From: Flavobacterium sp. KJJ | Lineage (GTDB): Bacteria; Bacteroidota; Bacteroidia; Flavobacteriales; Flavobacteriaceae | DNA length: 64,000 nucleotides | Assembly (NCBI RefSeq): GCF_000708595.2 | Contig: NZ_JARP01000009.1 | Coordinates: forward strand, 1 to 64,000 | Direction: 5' to 3' | Shown here: positions 17,488 to 25,704 of the stretch, piece after piece | Position numbering within the stretch: position 1 is the first letter of the stretch | How the letters are laid out: every line of letters starts with the position of its first letter | Notes under the pieces: model-generated | Database searches by the model: none | The model's input: only the letters and a program-made list of their open reading frames with translations | What the model was told of the DNA's origin: nothing | Translations under genes and position numbers: made by a program

Positions 17488-17515
17488 ATTTAAAAAATAT
17501 TGAGATTTAAAAGCC

Positions 17516-18205
17516 TTAATCTAATATAAAGCTTACGCTTACATTTGCTGTGATTTCGATTTCTCCAATAGCTAAAGTTTCATTTGCTGGCGCAGCATCT
17601 GCAGATTCTTTCATTCTCATTGCAGCATACATTGGCTGCGGGTGATATACTTGAGAGTTGTCTGAAATAGTTATTGCTTTACCTACTTTTTGTCCTAAAA
17701 CTGATACGTAATCTTCTGCTTTAGCTTTAGCATCTTTAATAGCTAATTTTCTAGCTTCTGATTGGTATTGCAATAATTTAGATGATTCAAAAGAAACGTT
17801 ATCTAAACGGTTAATTCCTTGTTGAACCAACCCTTCCATTAATTCATCATATTTAGATAAATCTTTTAGAAGAATTTCTACAGTTTGTGTAGCATTGTAG
17901 CTTGTTTTCTTTTTTTCGTAATCGTATTGCGGATTTAACGCAACTTGTTTTGTTCTAAAATCTGTTGCTGGAATATTCATTTTTTTGATGAACTTTAATA
18001 CAGCGTCCATTTTTTCGTCATTTTGTTTTTTGACGTCTTTAGCATTATTTCCTTTTGTTTCAACTGTAGCTGAAATAGAAACCTGATCTGGAGCTATTTT
18101 TACTTTTCCTTCTCCATTTACATTGATCTGAGGAATTTGTTTGGTTTCTTGGCCGTAAGACATAGTCATAAACATGATTGTTAAAAATAATACTAGTTTT
18201 TTCAT
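17516..18205 (-). CDS. SIMPL (DUF541) domain periplasmic protein
   Basis: The 229-aa protein has a signal peptide (MKKLVLFLTIMFMTMSYGQE) and one SIMPL/DUF541 domain. Typical segments are NVNGEGKVKIAPDQVSISATV at the mature N-terminus, QVALNPQYDYEKKKTSYNATQ, and LAIKDAKAKAEDYVSVLG. Members of this family are periplasmic or surface proteins linked to oxidative-stress resistance or signalling, without a defined reaction. It ends at a good terminator and is followed upstream by the rhomboid protease gene, 53 bp away on the same strand. Confidence 0.93.
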   Translation of the reverse strand: MKKLVLFLTIMFMTMSYGQETKQIPQINVNGEGKVKIAPDQVSISATVETKGNNAKDVKKQNDEKMDAVLKFIKKMNIPATDFRTKQVALNPQYDYEKKKTSYNATQTVEILLKDLSKYDELMEGLVQQGINRLDNVSFESSKLLQYQSEARKLAIKDAKAKAEDYVSVLGQKVGKAITISDNSQVYHPQPMYAAMRMKESADAAPANETLAIGEIEITANVSVSFILD

Positions 18206-18258
18206 TTTTGTTATATTTTAAAATTGTTAAAAAGGATATTTCAAAAGTTGTGCCAGCA

Positions 18259-18906
18259 TTACAACTTCCCTAATTTAGCCATAACAAAAAGGATTAAAAT
18301 TGGTATTGCCAATAAAATTACCATTAAGCTGTGATCCACAATTAACGAAGGTTCTTTCACTAAAGTAATCAAATAACCGCCTATGGCGCCTCCAAAATGT
18401 GCAGTGTGTCCAATATTATCATTCTTGGCTTTCATTCCGTAAATTGAATACAGTAAATATAAAATTCCGAAAAGATATGCCGGAATCGGAATTATACCAA
18501 AAATACCCAGCATCATATCAGGCTGCAGTAAAATTGCCGAATATAAAACACCTGTTACAGCACCAGAAGCTCCAACGGCGCGGTAGCTGTAATCGTTTTT
18601 ATGGAAGAGCATTGTAAGCAGACTTCCAAAAATTAAACTTCCAAAATAAATTAAAGCGAAAGAAATACTTCCCATCCACTGTATTACAACAGGTGCAAAA
18701 AACCAAAGTGTCAGCATATTAAAAAATAAATGCATATAGTCGGCATGCAAAAAACCAGATGAAATCATTCTGATCTGTTCTCCAGAACGAATGCTTCCGA
18801 CATGAAATTCGTATTTCCTAAAAAAGGCATAATCATTAAAACCTTTATAACTAATCAAGGCATTGGCAACTATAATCCCAACTAAAATGGTATTAACGGT
18901 ATTCAT
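18259..18906 (-). CDS. rhomboid-family intramembrane serine protease
   Basis: This is a 215-aa, six-helix membrane protein of the minimal rhomboid type. The catalytic Ser114 lies in GASGAVTG and the catalytic His170 in HTAHFGGAIGG. An HxxxN-like element, HADYMHLFFNMLTLWFF (about 54-70), is in the second helix. The short soluble N-terminus is typical of bacterial GlpG-like rhomboids without an extra domain. Substrates are unknown. It is divergent from the acyltransferase gene, with a 112-bp intergenic region. Confidence 0.93.
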   Translation of the reverse strand: MNTVNTILVGIIVANALISYKGFNDYAFFRKYEFHVGSIRSGEQIRMISSGFLHADYMHLFFNMLTLWFFAPVVIQWMGSISFALIYFGSLIFGSLLTMLFHKNDYSYRAVGASGAVTGVLYSAILLQPDMMLGIFGIIPIPAYLFGILYLLYSIYGMKAKNDNIGHTAHFGGAIGGYLITLVKEPSLIVDHSLMVILLAIPILILFVMAKLGKL

Positions 18907-19018
18907 AAAAAATGTTTAATGTGAAATGTAAATATAGTCATTCTCCTATACAAGTTGGCTGCAAACCAAAATATCCGTGGTTATTCATTTTTGCTTTATA
19001 TTTGTAAAAAAAAATTAC

Positions 19019-19891
19019 ATGCAATTTCTCGTTTATATTTTAGCCTATCCTTTGCTTTGGCTTATCTCTATACTTCCTTTTCGCATATTTTATTGGTTTT
19101 CAGATTTTGTATATTTTATTATTTACAGAGTCGTGGGGTATCGCAAAAAAGTGGTTCGCGAAAACTTAGCCCTTACTTTACCACATTTAAGTGTTGAAGA
19201 AAGAAGAGAAATTGAAAAGAAATTTTATCAGCACATGTGCGATATGTTCTTAGAAATGATCAAGACGATGAGTATTACACCTGAGGAAATGGAAAAAAGA
19301 TTTACCATTACCAATATGGATCTTTTTCATGAATATGAAAGAAAAGGCAAAAGCGTAATTTTAGTCGCTTCGCACTATGCGAGCTGGGAGTGGCTGTTGA
19401 CTCTTAATAAAAGAATGTTATTTAACGGTGTTGCTGTTTACAAAAAAATTGCCAATCCTTATTTTGATAAATTAGTTCGAAAAATTAGAGGGAAATATGA
19501 TGCTCAATTAGTCGAAACTAAAAAGGCAATTCCGATGATGGCTCAAAATCAGCGCGACGGAATATTAAGTTTATACGGTTTAGCAAGCGACCAATCTCCT
19601 AAATTAGACCGAATTTTTCATTCGATGAAATTTATGGGAATTGAAGTTCCCGTGCATACTGGAGCAGAAATGCTGGCTAAAAAATACGATTTGAGCGTTA
19701 TTTTTATCAAAGTAAAAAAAGTTGGAAGAGGATATTATGAAGCGACAATTGTTCCGATTGCTGATAATCCAAAAGAATATGAAAATTTTGAAGTGACGGA
19801 AATGTATTTGCGCGAAGTAGAAAAACAAATCCTTGAAGCTCCAGAATATTATTTATGGACACATAAAAGATGGAAACATAGAGTTCAGTAA
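19019..19891 (+). CDS. lysophospholipid/lipid A acyltransferase (LpxL/HtrB-like)
   Basis: This is a 290-aa inner-membrane-associated acyltransferase. An N-terminal hydrophobic anchor (MQFLVYILAYPLLWLISILP) precedes the catalytic HX4E motif SHYASWEW (His119, Glu124). The acceptor-side segment LYGLASDQSP follows. It likely adds a secondary acyl chain to lipid A. The start at 19019 was preferred over a frame extension from 18977 because a perfect -7 element (TATATTTG, 18997-19004) lies between the two. A strong terminator follows at 19902. Confidence 0.9.
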   Translation: MQFLVYILAYPLLWLISILPFRIFYWFSDFVYFIIYRVVGYRKKVVRENLALTLPHLSVEERREIEKKFYQHMCDMFLEMIKTMSITPEEMEKRFTITNMDLFHEYERKGKSVILVASHYASWEWLLTLNKRMLFNGVAVYKKIANPYFDKLVRKIRGKYDAQLVETKKAIPMMAQNQRDGILSLYGLASDQSPKLDRIFHSMKFMGIEVPVHTGAEMLAKKYDLSVIFIKVKKVGRGYYEATIVPIADNPKEYENFEVTEMYLREVEKQILEAPEYYLWTHKRWKHRVQ

Positions 19892-19901
19892 AAACAAAAT
19901 T

Positions 19902-19943
19902 AAAGTCTGAAAAAGCAATGTCGCTTTTTCAGACTTTTTTATT
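19902..19943 (+). terminator. rho-independent terminator
   Basis: A perfect 15-bp stem, AAAGTCTGAAAAAGC, pairs with GCTTTTTCAGACTTT across a 6-nt loop and runs into a T-rich tail. It lies 10 bp after the acyltransferase stop codon. Confidence 0.92.
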
Positions 19944-20104
19944 TTGCAAAAGTTCTTAAAACTGTTCTAAAACTTATAAAAGATATTTTGATGGGTTTTT
20001 GTAATGATTTTTTTTGAATTTGAAAAAATGATAATTTCAATAAACAGCATACATTTGAAGTTGACTAAATCCTATCCCAAAAAACCAAATCAAAATTATA
20101 ACTC

Positions 20105-21589
20105 ATGATTAAAAAATTATTTTTTGCATTTTTAATAGCATTCATTTCGACAACAGCTTTTGCTCAAAGTCCGAAACGAGGCATCGCGTACGTAAACAAT
20201 TCGACCGCAGATTTATTAGCGCTTAAACCTGGGATTTCTTGGTGGTATAATTGGGGAACTATACCAGAAAATGACACAAATGCCAACTACGAATCTATTG
20301 GACTTGAATATGTACCAATGGCTTGGGGAAAACAAAGTGATGCCGATGTACAGACTTTTATCAGCAAAATAAAACCTGGCGCTAAATATTTATTAGCTTT
20401 TAATGAACCCAATTTTAATGACGGCGCAAGATTGACACCACAGGAAGCTGTAAATGCGTGGGCAAATGTTGAGAAAATTGCTGCCGCAAAAAACCTTGAA
20501 ATAGTAAGTGCCTCGCCGGCTTATAATGGACCAAATAATTATGGAGGATTTAGTGATCCTGTTGCGTGGCACGATCAATTTTTTCTTTTATGTCCAAATT
20601 GTAAAGTAGATTATATTGCATTTCATACGTATGATAACACAGCCGGTTCTGTAATTGGAGTAACAGGAAACTTAAAAAAATATAACCGTCCGGTTTGGGT
20701 TACTGAATTTGCCAATAGAGTAATTCAAACAGAAGCTCAAAAGATTGCTTTCATGAAAGATATAGTTACCAGTTTTGAAAACGATCCAGATATTTACAGA
20801 TATTCTTGGTTTACTGGAAGAGTTCCTGCAGATTGGACAGACATGTTAGAAGGACAATTATTAAGTCCTACAAGCGGCGTTTTGAAACCTATCGGAACTG
20901 AATATGTAAACGCAACTTATACGAATAAAAAAATGAACGCTCCTGGCCGTATTACGGCAAACAAACATTACAGAAGGAAAGGAACTGGCCTGCAAAATAC
21001 AACAGATTCTGGAACAGGTCAAAATGTATGTTTTATTGAAAATGGAGATTGGAACGAATTTATGCTGAATGTGGCTGACGCAGGAACTTATAATCTTACT
21101 TTTAGAGTGGCATCACCAACGATTCCGGGGAAATTTGATATCAGCGTAAACAATGTTATTGTCAAAACAGATGAAACTTTTCCCGTTACTGGAGGATATC
21201 AAACGTATGCAGACAAAATCGTAAACGGAATTAATTTGCCTAAAGGAGAAGTTTACCTGAAAATTAAATTCAAATCAAACGATATGAATTTTAATTATAT
21301 TGATGTTGTGGCAACAAATTTAGGTGTAAACGATCCCATTGCAGAAAAAGATTCTTTTACCGTTTATCCAAATCCTTTTAAAAACCAATCGACCCTGCAT
21401 ATTAAATCTTCCATTACAGAGCCATTAACTTTAAAAATTGTTGATATGAAAGGCGCTGTTTGTTATTCTTCAGATGAATATTTTACCAATGAAGATATTA
21501 AAATTGGAGATAAACTTGCCACGGGAATTTATATTGTAAATGCTTCTTATGGTTTGGTTAAAAAATCAATTAAGATTATTAAGAATTAA
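20105..21589 (+). CDS. secreted GH128-like beta-1,3-glucanase with CBM and T9SS sorting domain
   Basis: The 494-aa protein has a signal peptide cleaved after residue 20 (AFAQS). The catalytic barrel (about 23-265) is of the Asl1/GH128 type, with the acid/base Glu in LAFNEPNF (Glu101) and the nucleophile in WVTEFANR (Glu201). A jelly-roll carbohydrate-binding domain (CBM6-like, about 283-405) follows. The C-terminal sorting domain begins at VYPNPFKNQSTLHIKSS (about 422) and ends LVKKSIKIIKN, typical of type IX secretion cargo. It likely degrades laminarin-type glucan outside the cell. A TACATTTG element (20050-20057) may be its -7 box. Confidence 0.92.
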   Translation: MIKKLFFAFLIAFISTTAFAQSPKRGIAYVNNSTADLLALKPGISWWYNWGTIPENDTNANYESIGLEYVPMAWGKQSDADVQTFISKIKPGAKYLLAFNEPNFNDGARLTPQEAVNAWANVEKIAAAKNLEIVSASPAYNGPNNYGGFSDPVAWHDQFFLLCPNCKVDYIAFHTYDNTAGSVIGVTGNLKKYNRPVWVTEFANRVIQTEAQKIAFMKDIVTSFENDPDIYRYSWFTGRVPADWTDMLEGQLLSPTSGVLKPIGTEYVNATYTNKKMNAPGRITANKHYRRKGTGLQNTTDSGTGQNVCFIENGDWNEFMLNVADAGTYNLTFRVASPTIPGKFDISVNNVIVKTDETFPVTGGYQTYADKIVNGINLPKGEVYLKIKFKSNDMNFNYIDVVATNLGVNDPIAEKDSFTVYPNPFKNQSTLHIKSSITEPLTLKIVDMKGAVCYSSDEYFTNEDIKIGDKLATGIYIVNASYGLVKKSIKIIKN

Positions 21590-21609
21590 AATCTAAGCTT
21601 TGAGAATAA

Positions 21610-21647
21610 AAAAACACCTCTTTCATGAATTGGATAGAGGTGTTTTT
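21610..21647. terminator. bidirectional terminator between glucanase and glmM
   Basis: A 12-bp stem, AAAAACACCTCT/AGAGGTGTTTTT, has A/T tracts on both sides and sits between two convergent genes. It can end transcription from either side. Confidence 0.9.
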
Positions 21648-21667
21648 ATTTGGATTAAAATTGAAAA

Positions 21668-23056
21668 TTAAATTCCAGCAATTGCTTTTATTTCATCAAT
21701 AATTCGAAGTGCTAATACATCTGCTTTTTCTTGAGATGGAGCTTCTGTATAAATACGAATAATGGGCTCTGTATTTGATTTTCTTAAATGTACCCATTCT
21801 GAAGCAAAATCAATTTTTACACCATCAATTGTGGTAATATCTTCGTTTTTGTATTTTTCTGTCATTGCAACTAAAATCGCATCAACATCAATTTGCGGAG
21901 TCAATTCGATTTTATTTTTACTCATATAATATTCTGGGTATGAAGCACGCAAAGCAGAAACTGACATTTTCTTATTTGCCAAATGCGTCAAGAATAAGGC
22001 AACTCCAACTAAGCTGTCTCTTCCGTAATGAGATTCTGGATAAATAATACCGCCGTTTCCTTCTCCACCAATAATAGCATTATTTTTTTTCATTAATTCT
22101 ACAACGTTCACCTCGCCTACTGCGCTGGCTTCGTAACTTCCATTATGCGAATTTGTAACATCGCGCAACGCACGAGAAGATGACATATTCGAAACTGTAT
22201 TTCCGGGTGTTTTGCTTAAAACATAATCGGCGCAAGCCACTAAAGTATATTCTTCTCCAAACATTTCTCCGTCTTCGCTAATAAATGCCAAACGGTCAAC
22301 ATCTGGATCTACAACAACTCCCAGATCTGCTTTTTCTTTTACAACCAATTCAGAAATATCCGTTAAATGTTCTTTTAAAGGTTCTGGATTATGAGGAAAA
22401 TGTCCGTTTGGTTCGCAGTATAATTTAACAACTTCAACACCCATTAATTCTAATAATTTCGGAATAATAATTCCACCAGAAGAATTTACTCCATCAACAA
22501 CTACTTTAAATTTTGCCGCTTTTACCGCTTCAACATCAACCAATGGCAAATTTAAAACCTCGTCGATATGAATATCCATATAAGCATCATTCACAGTAAT
22601 TTCGCCTAAATTATCAACATCAGAGAAATCGAAAGCTTCAGCTTCAGCAATTTCTAGAATTTTTGCTCCTTCATCTCCGCTTAAAAATTCTCCTTTTTCA
22701 TTTAGCAATTTCAGAGCATTCCATTGTTTTGGATTGTGAGACGCAGTCAATATAATACCTCCATCTGCTTTTTCTAGCGGAACAGCAACTTCTACAGTTG
22801 GTGTTGTCGAAAGTCCAAGATCAATCACATTAATTCCTAAACCTATTAAAGTATTTACAACAAGATTGTGAATCATCGGTCCAGAAATTCTGGCGTCACG
22901 ACCAATTACAACCGTTAGTTTTTCTTTTGAAGTATTGTTTTTAAGAAAAGTTCCGTATGCCGATGCAAATTTTACCGCATCAACAGGAGTCAGGTTATCA
23001 CCTACTTTCCCCCCGATTGTTCCTCGTATACCTGAGATCGATTTTATTAAAGTCAT
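21668..23056 (-). CDS. glmM: phosphoglucosamine mutase GlmM
   Basis: This 462-aa alpha-D-phosphohexomutase converts glucosamine-6-P to glucosamine-1-P for UDP-GlcNAc, peptidoglycan and LPS synthesis. The order of motifs is SGIRGTIGG near the N-terminus, the phosphoserine loop TASHNPKQWNALK (Ser106), the metal loop DPDVDRLAF, the sugar-binding GEGNGGIIYPESHYGRD, and the C-terminal phosphate-binding RKSNTEPIIRIYTEAP. It could be annotated as a generic phosphomannomutase/phosphoglucomutase, since Bacteroidota GlmM is divergent. A -7-like TATATTTG lies on the minus strand at 23082-23089, inside the 8-bp repeat region. Confidence 0.93.
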   Translation of the reverse strand: MTLIKSISGIRGTIGGKVGDNLTPVDAVKFASAYGTFLKNNTSKEKLTVVIGRDARISGPMIHNLVVNTLIGLGINVIDLGLSTTPTVEVAVPLEKADGGIILTASHNPKQWNALKLLNEKGEFLSGDEGAKILEIAEAEAFDFSDVDNLGEITVNDAYMDIHIDEVLNLPLVDVEAVKAAKFKVVVDGVNSSGGIIIPKLLELMGVEVVKLYCEPNGHFPHNPEPLKEHLTDISELVVKEKADLGVVVDPDVDRLAFISEDGEMFGEEYTLVACADYVLSKTPGNTVSNMSSSRALRDVTNSHNGSYEASAVGEVNVVELMKKNNAIIGGEGNGGIIYPESHYGRDSLVGVALFLTHLANKKMSVSALRASYPEYYMSKNKIELTPQIDVDAILVAMTEKYKNEDITTIDGVKIDFASEWVHLRKSNTEPIIRIYTEAPSQEKADVLALRIIDEIKAIAGI

Positions 23057-23092
23057 TTTTGTGAGTTATGGTTACCAAATACAAATATATAA

Positions 23093-23312
23093 AAGTTGCT
23101 AAGATACTAAGTTGCTAAGGGACTAAGATTTTAAAAAAGTTGCTTATAGACTAAGATGCTGAGATATTAAATAGTTAAGTTTAGAAGCTAAATACCAATC
23201 CTTAAAAACGATGTCAAAAAGTTTTCATACTTTTACTAAAATAAGCTTAGCAACTTAGTCCCGAAGTTTCGGGATAGTATCTAAAAAAAAACTTAGTGCA
23301 TCAGCAACTTTA
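23093..23312. repeat. inverted array of 8-bp repeats in a divergent promoter region
   Basis: The left part reads TTGCTAAG, ATACTAAG, TTGCTAAG, GGACTAAG and then more degenerate octamers to about 23180. The right part (about 23241-23312) carries the complement (CTTAGCAACTTAGTCCC, CTTAGTGC) and a perfect small hairpin TCCCGAA-TTCGGGA. The design is that of the two heptamer arrays, with period 8 and different units. It lies between glmM and the ACP phosphodiesterase gene, which diverge, so it cannot be a simple terminator. Confidence 0.75.
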
Positions 23313-23317
23313 AAAAA

Positions 23318-23902
23318 ATGAACTTCCTAGCCCATATATATCTTTCAGGAGACAATGATTTGATCAAAATTGGTAATTTTATGGCCGATGGAATTCGCGG
23401 TAAACAGTTTGAGCATTTTCCTCAAGATGTTCAAAAAGGAATTATTTTGCATCGATTTATTGATACTTATACTGATTCGCACGATATTTTCAGGCAAAGC
23501 ACCAAGCGTTTGCATGAAAAATATCATCATTATGCCGGCGTGATTGTAGACATTGTTTATGATCATTTTTTAGCTAAAAACTGGAGCAAATATTCTGACG
23601 AAAAACTGGAAGATTTCATTAATAGATTTTACAATTCATTACACGAAAACTATTCTATCCTGACTGAAAAAACACAAGGCTTAATGCCTTATATGATTGA
23701 AAGAAACTGGCTTTTGAGCTATCGAACAGTCGAAGGTATTCATCAAATTTTAACTCAGATGGATCGAAGATCAAAAAATATATCTAAAATGCAATTTGCC
23801 AGCGAAGAACTAAAAGAATTCTATGACGAATTTGAGCAGGAATTCACCTTGTTTTTTGAAGAAATTCAACAGCAGGCAAAACAAAAACTGCATTCATTGT
23901 AA
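23318..23902 (+). CDS. acpH: acyl carrier protein phosphodiesterase (AcpH/DUF479)
   Basis: The 194-aa protein matches the AcpH family, which removes 4'-phosphopantetheine from ACP. Recognisable segments are MNFLAHIYLSGDNDLIKIGN, GIILHRFIDTYTDSHDIFRQ with an HD-like metal site, and GVIVDIVYDHFLAKNW. There is no signal peptide. A ggt gene follows after 35 bp on the same strand and may be co-transcribed. The 5' region is occupied by an 8-bp repeat array. Confidence 0.9.
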   Translation: MNFLAHIYLSGDNDLIKIGNFMADGIRGKQFEHFPQDVQKGIILHRFIDTYTDSHDIFRQSTKRLHEKYHHYAGVIVDIVYDHFLAKNWSKYSDEKLEDFINRFYNSLHENYSILTEKTQGLMPYMIERNWLLSYRTVEGIHQILTQMDRRSKNISKMQFASEELKEFYDEFEQEFTLFFEEIQQQAKQKLHSL

Positions 23903-23937
23903 AATCTAGCTGATTTTATAAAACCTATATTCTTTTT

Positions 23938-25620
23938 ATGAAAAAAACCACATTCTTACTTTATTTTATTTCTCTTTTTGGTTTCGCACAACAAACTGTA
24001 AAACCAACCGGATTAGTAGCTTCAAAAGCTATGGTTGTTTCTGCTCGAGCCGAAGCATCAAAAATTGGTGTCGAAATCATGAAAAAAGGAGGTAATGCTT
24101 TTGATGCTATGGTTGCCACCGAATTAGCCCTTGCAGTCGCGTATCCGTTTGCTGGAAATCTTGGAGGCGGCGGCTTTATGGTATACCGAAAAGCCAATGG
24201 CGAAGTAGGCTCACTAGACTACCGCGAAAAAGCACCCTTAGCAGCCACAAAAGATATGTTTTTAGATAAAGACGGAAATGTTATTAAAGGAAAGAGTACT
24301 GAAACAGCTCTAGCAATTGGCGTTCCTGGAACTATTGCCGGTATTTTTGCCGTTCATAAAAAATTAGGCTCTCTGCCAATGTCAGAAATTTTAAAACCTG
24401 TAATTGCTCTGGCTGAAAGAGGTGTAATTGTTACTATAAAGCAACAAAAACAGCTTGAAAATTATCATGATGCTATTGTAAAAGTTAATGGTCCAACCAC
24501 GCTGATGGCTGGAAAATTCAAAGAAAATGATACCATAAAATATCCGGCGCTTGCTCGAACTCTAAAGAGAATTTTAAAAAACGGAAAAGACGAATTTTAT
24601 AAGGGTGAAAGTGCCAAGATTTTAGTTGATTACCTCCAGAAAAAAGGCGGAATAATTACACTTAAGGATTTAGCCAGTTATGAAGCTAAATGGAGAAAAC
24701 CTTTGCAGTTTAATTATAAAGATTTAAAAATCACTTCGATGTCCCCGCCAAGCAGTGGTGGAATCTGTCTTGCTCAAATCCTAAAAATGATCGCTCCCTA
24801 TGACTTATCAAAAATGGGACATAATTCGGAAGAATCTATTCAGATAATTGTCGAAGCTGAAAGAAGAGCTTACGCAGACAGAAGCCAATTTTTAGGTGAT
24901 CCAGATTTTGTAAAAATCCCAATTAAGACTTTGCTGGATGATGCATATTTAAAAGAAAGAATGTCTAATTTTAATGTAGAAAAAGCAAGTTTATCTTCAG
25001 AAATAAAAGAAGGAAAGGTAACGTACAACGAAAGTCTTGAAACAACACATTATTCTATTGTAGATGCTCAAGGAAATGCAGTTGCAGCAACGACAACCAT
25101 AAATGACGGTTTCGGTTCAAAATACTATTGCGATGAGCTGGGTTTCTTTTTAAACAACGAAATGGACGATTTCAGCGCCAAGCCTGGATCTCCAAATATG
25201 TTTGGTTTAGTAGGAAATGAAGCCAACAGCATTGCGCCTCAAAAAAGAATGCTCAGTTCGATGACGCCTACGATTGTCGAGAAAAACGAAAAGCTGTTTA
25301 TGGTCGTTGGTTCGCCAGGCGGTTCTACGATTATTACAACTGTACTACAGGCAATTTTAAATGTTTACGAATACAATCTGAGTATGCAGGATGCGGTAAA
25401 TGCACCCCGTTTTCATCATCAGTGGCTTCCGGATTTAATAACATTTGAACCTAATGCTTTTGACAATAATACAATTGACAAATTAAAAGCAAAAGGATAT
25501 TTAATTAATGAAAAAACAACGCCAGTAATTGGAAAATTAGATTGCATTTTGGTTCTGCCCAATAAAAATCTTGAAGGCGGTGCTGATTTTCGAGGTGATG
25601 ATACTGCAGTTGGTTTTTAA
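23938..25620 (+). CDS. ggt: gamma-glutamyltransferase
   Basis: The 560-aa secreted N-terminal nucleophile hydrolase (signal peptide to about residue 17) transfers or hydrolyses the gamma-glutamyl group of glutathione in the periplasm. The autoprocessing and catalytic Thr begins the small subunit at TTHYSIVDAQGNAVA (about Thr369). Other family motifs are GGNAFDAMVA, GNLGGGGFMVYR with the DYREKAP substrate loop, and the oxyanion segment MLSSMTPTIV ... GSPGGSTIITT. Length and domain order are normal for the family. It follows the ACP phosphodiesterase gene by 35 bp. Confidence 0.95.
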   Translation: MKKTTFLLYFISLFGFAQQTVKPTGLVASKAMVVSARAEASKIGVEIMKKGGNAFDAMVATELALAVAYPFAGNLGGGGFMVYRKANGEVGSLDYREKAPLAATKDMFLDKDGNVIKGKSTETALAIGVPGTIAGIFAVHKKLGSLPMSEILKPVIALAERGVIVTIKQQKQLENYHDAIVKVNGPTTLMAGKFKENDTIKYPALARTLKRILKNGKDEFYKGESAKILVDYLQKKGGIITLKDLASYEAKWRKPLQFNYKDLKITSMSPPSSGGICLAQILKMIAPYDLSKMGHNSEESIQIIVEAERRAYADRSQFLGDPDFVKIPIKTLLDDAYLKERMSNFNVEKASLSSEIKEGKVTYNESLETTHYSIVDAQGNAVAATTTINDGFGSKYYCDELGFFLNNEMDDFSAKPGSPNMFGLVGNEANSIAPQKRMLSSMTPTIVEKNEKLFMVVGSPGGSTIITTVLQAILNVYEYNLSMQDAVNAPRFHHQWLPDLITFEPNAFDNNTIDKLKAKGYLINEKTTPVIGKLDCILVLPNKNLEGGADFRGDDTAVGF

Positions 25621-25704
25621 ATTATAAAATATTTGTCTTAAAAATTATACAATTTTGAATGTTATAGGCTAAATTTGCAATATCCTTAACTTTTTACAAA
25701 CAGA

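Noticed and set aside
18977..19018. Upstream extension of the acyltransferase (start at 18977)
   Set aside because: A perfect -7 box lies inside the extension, and the membrane anchor starts at the downstream ATG.
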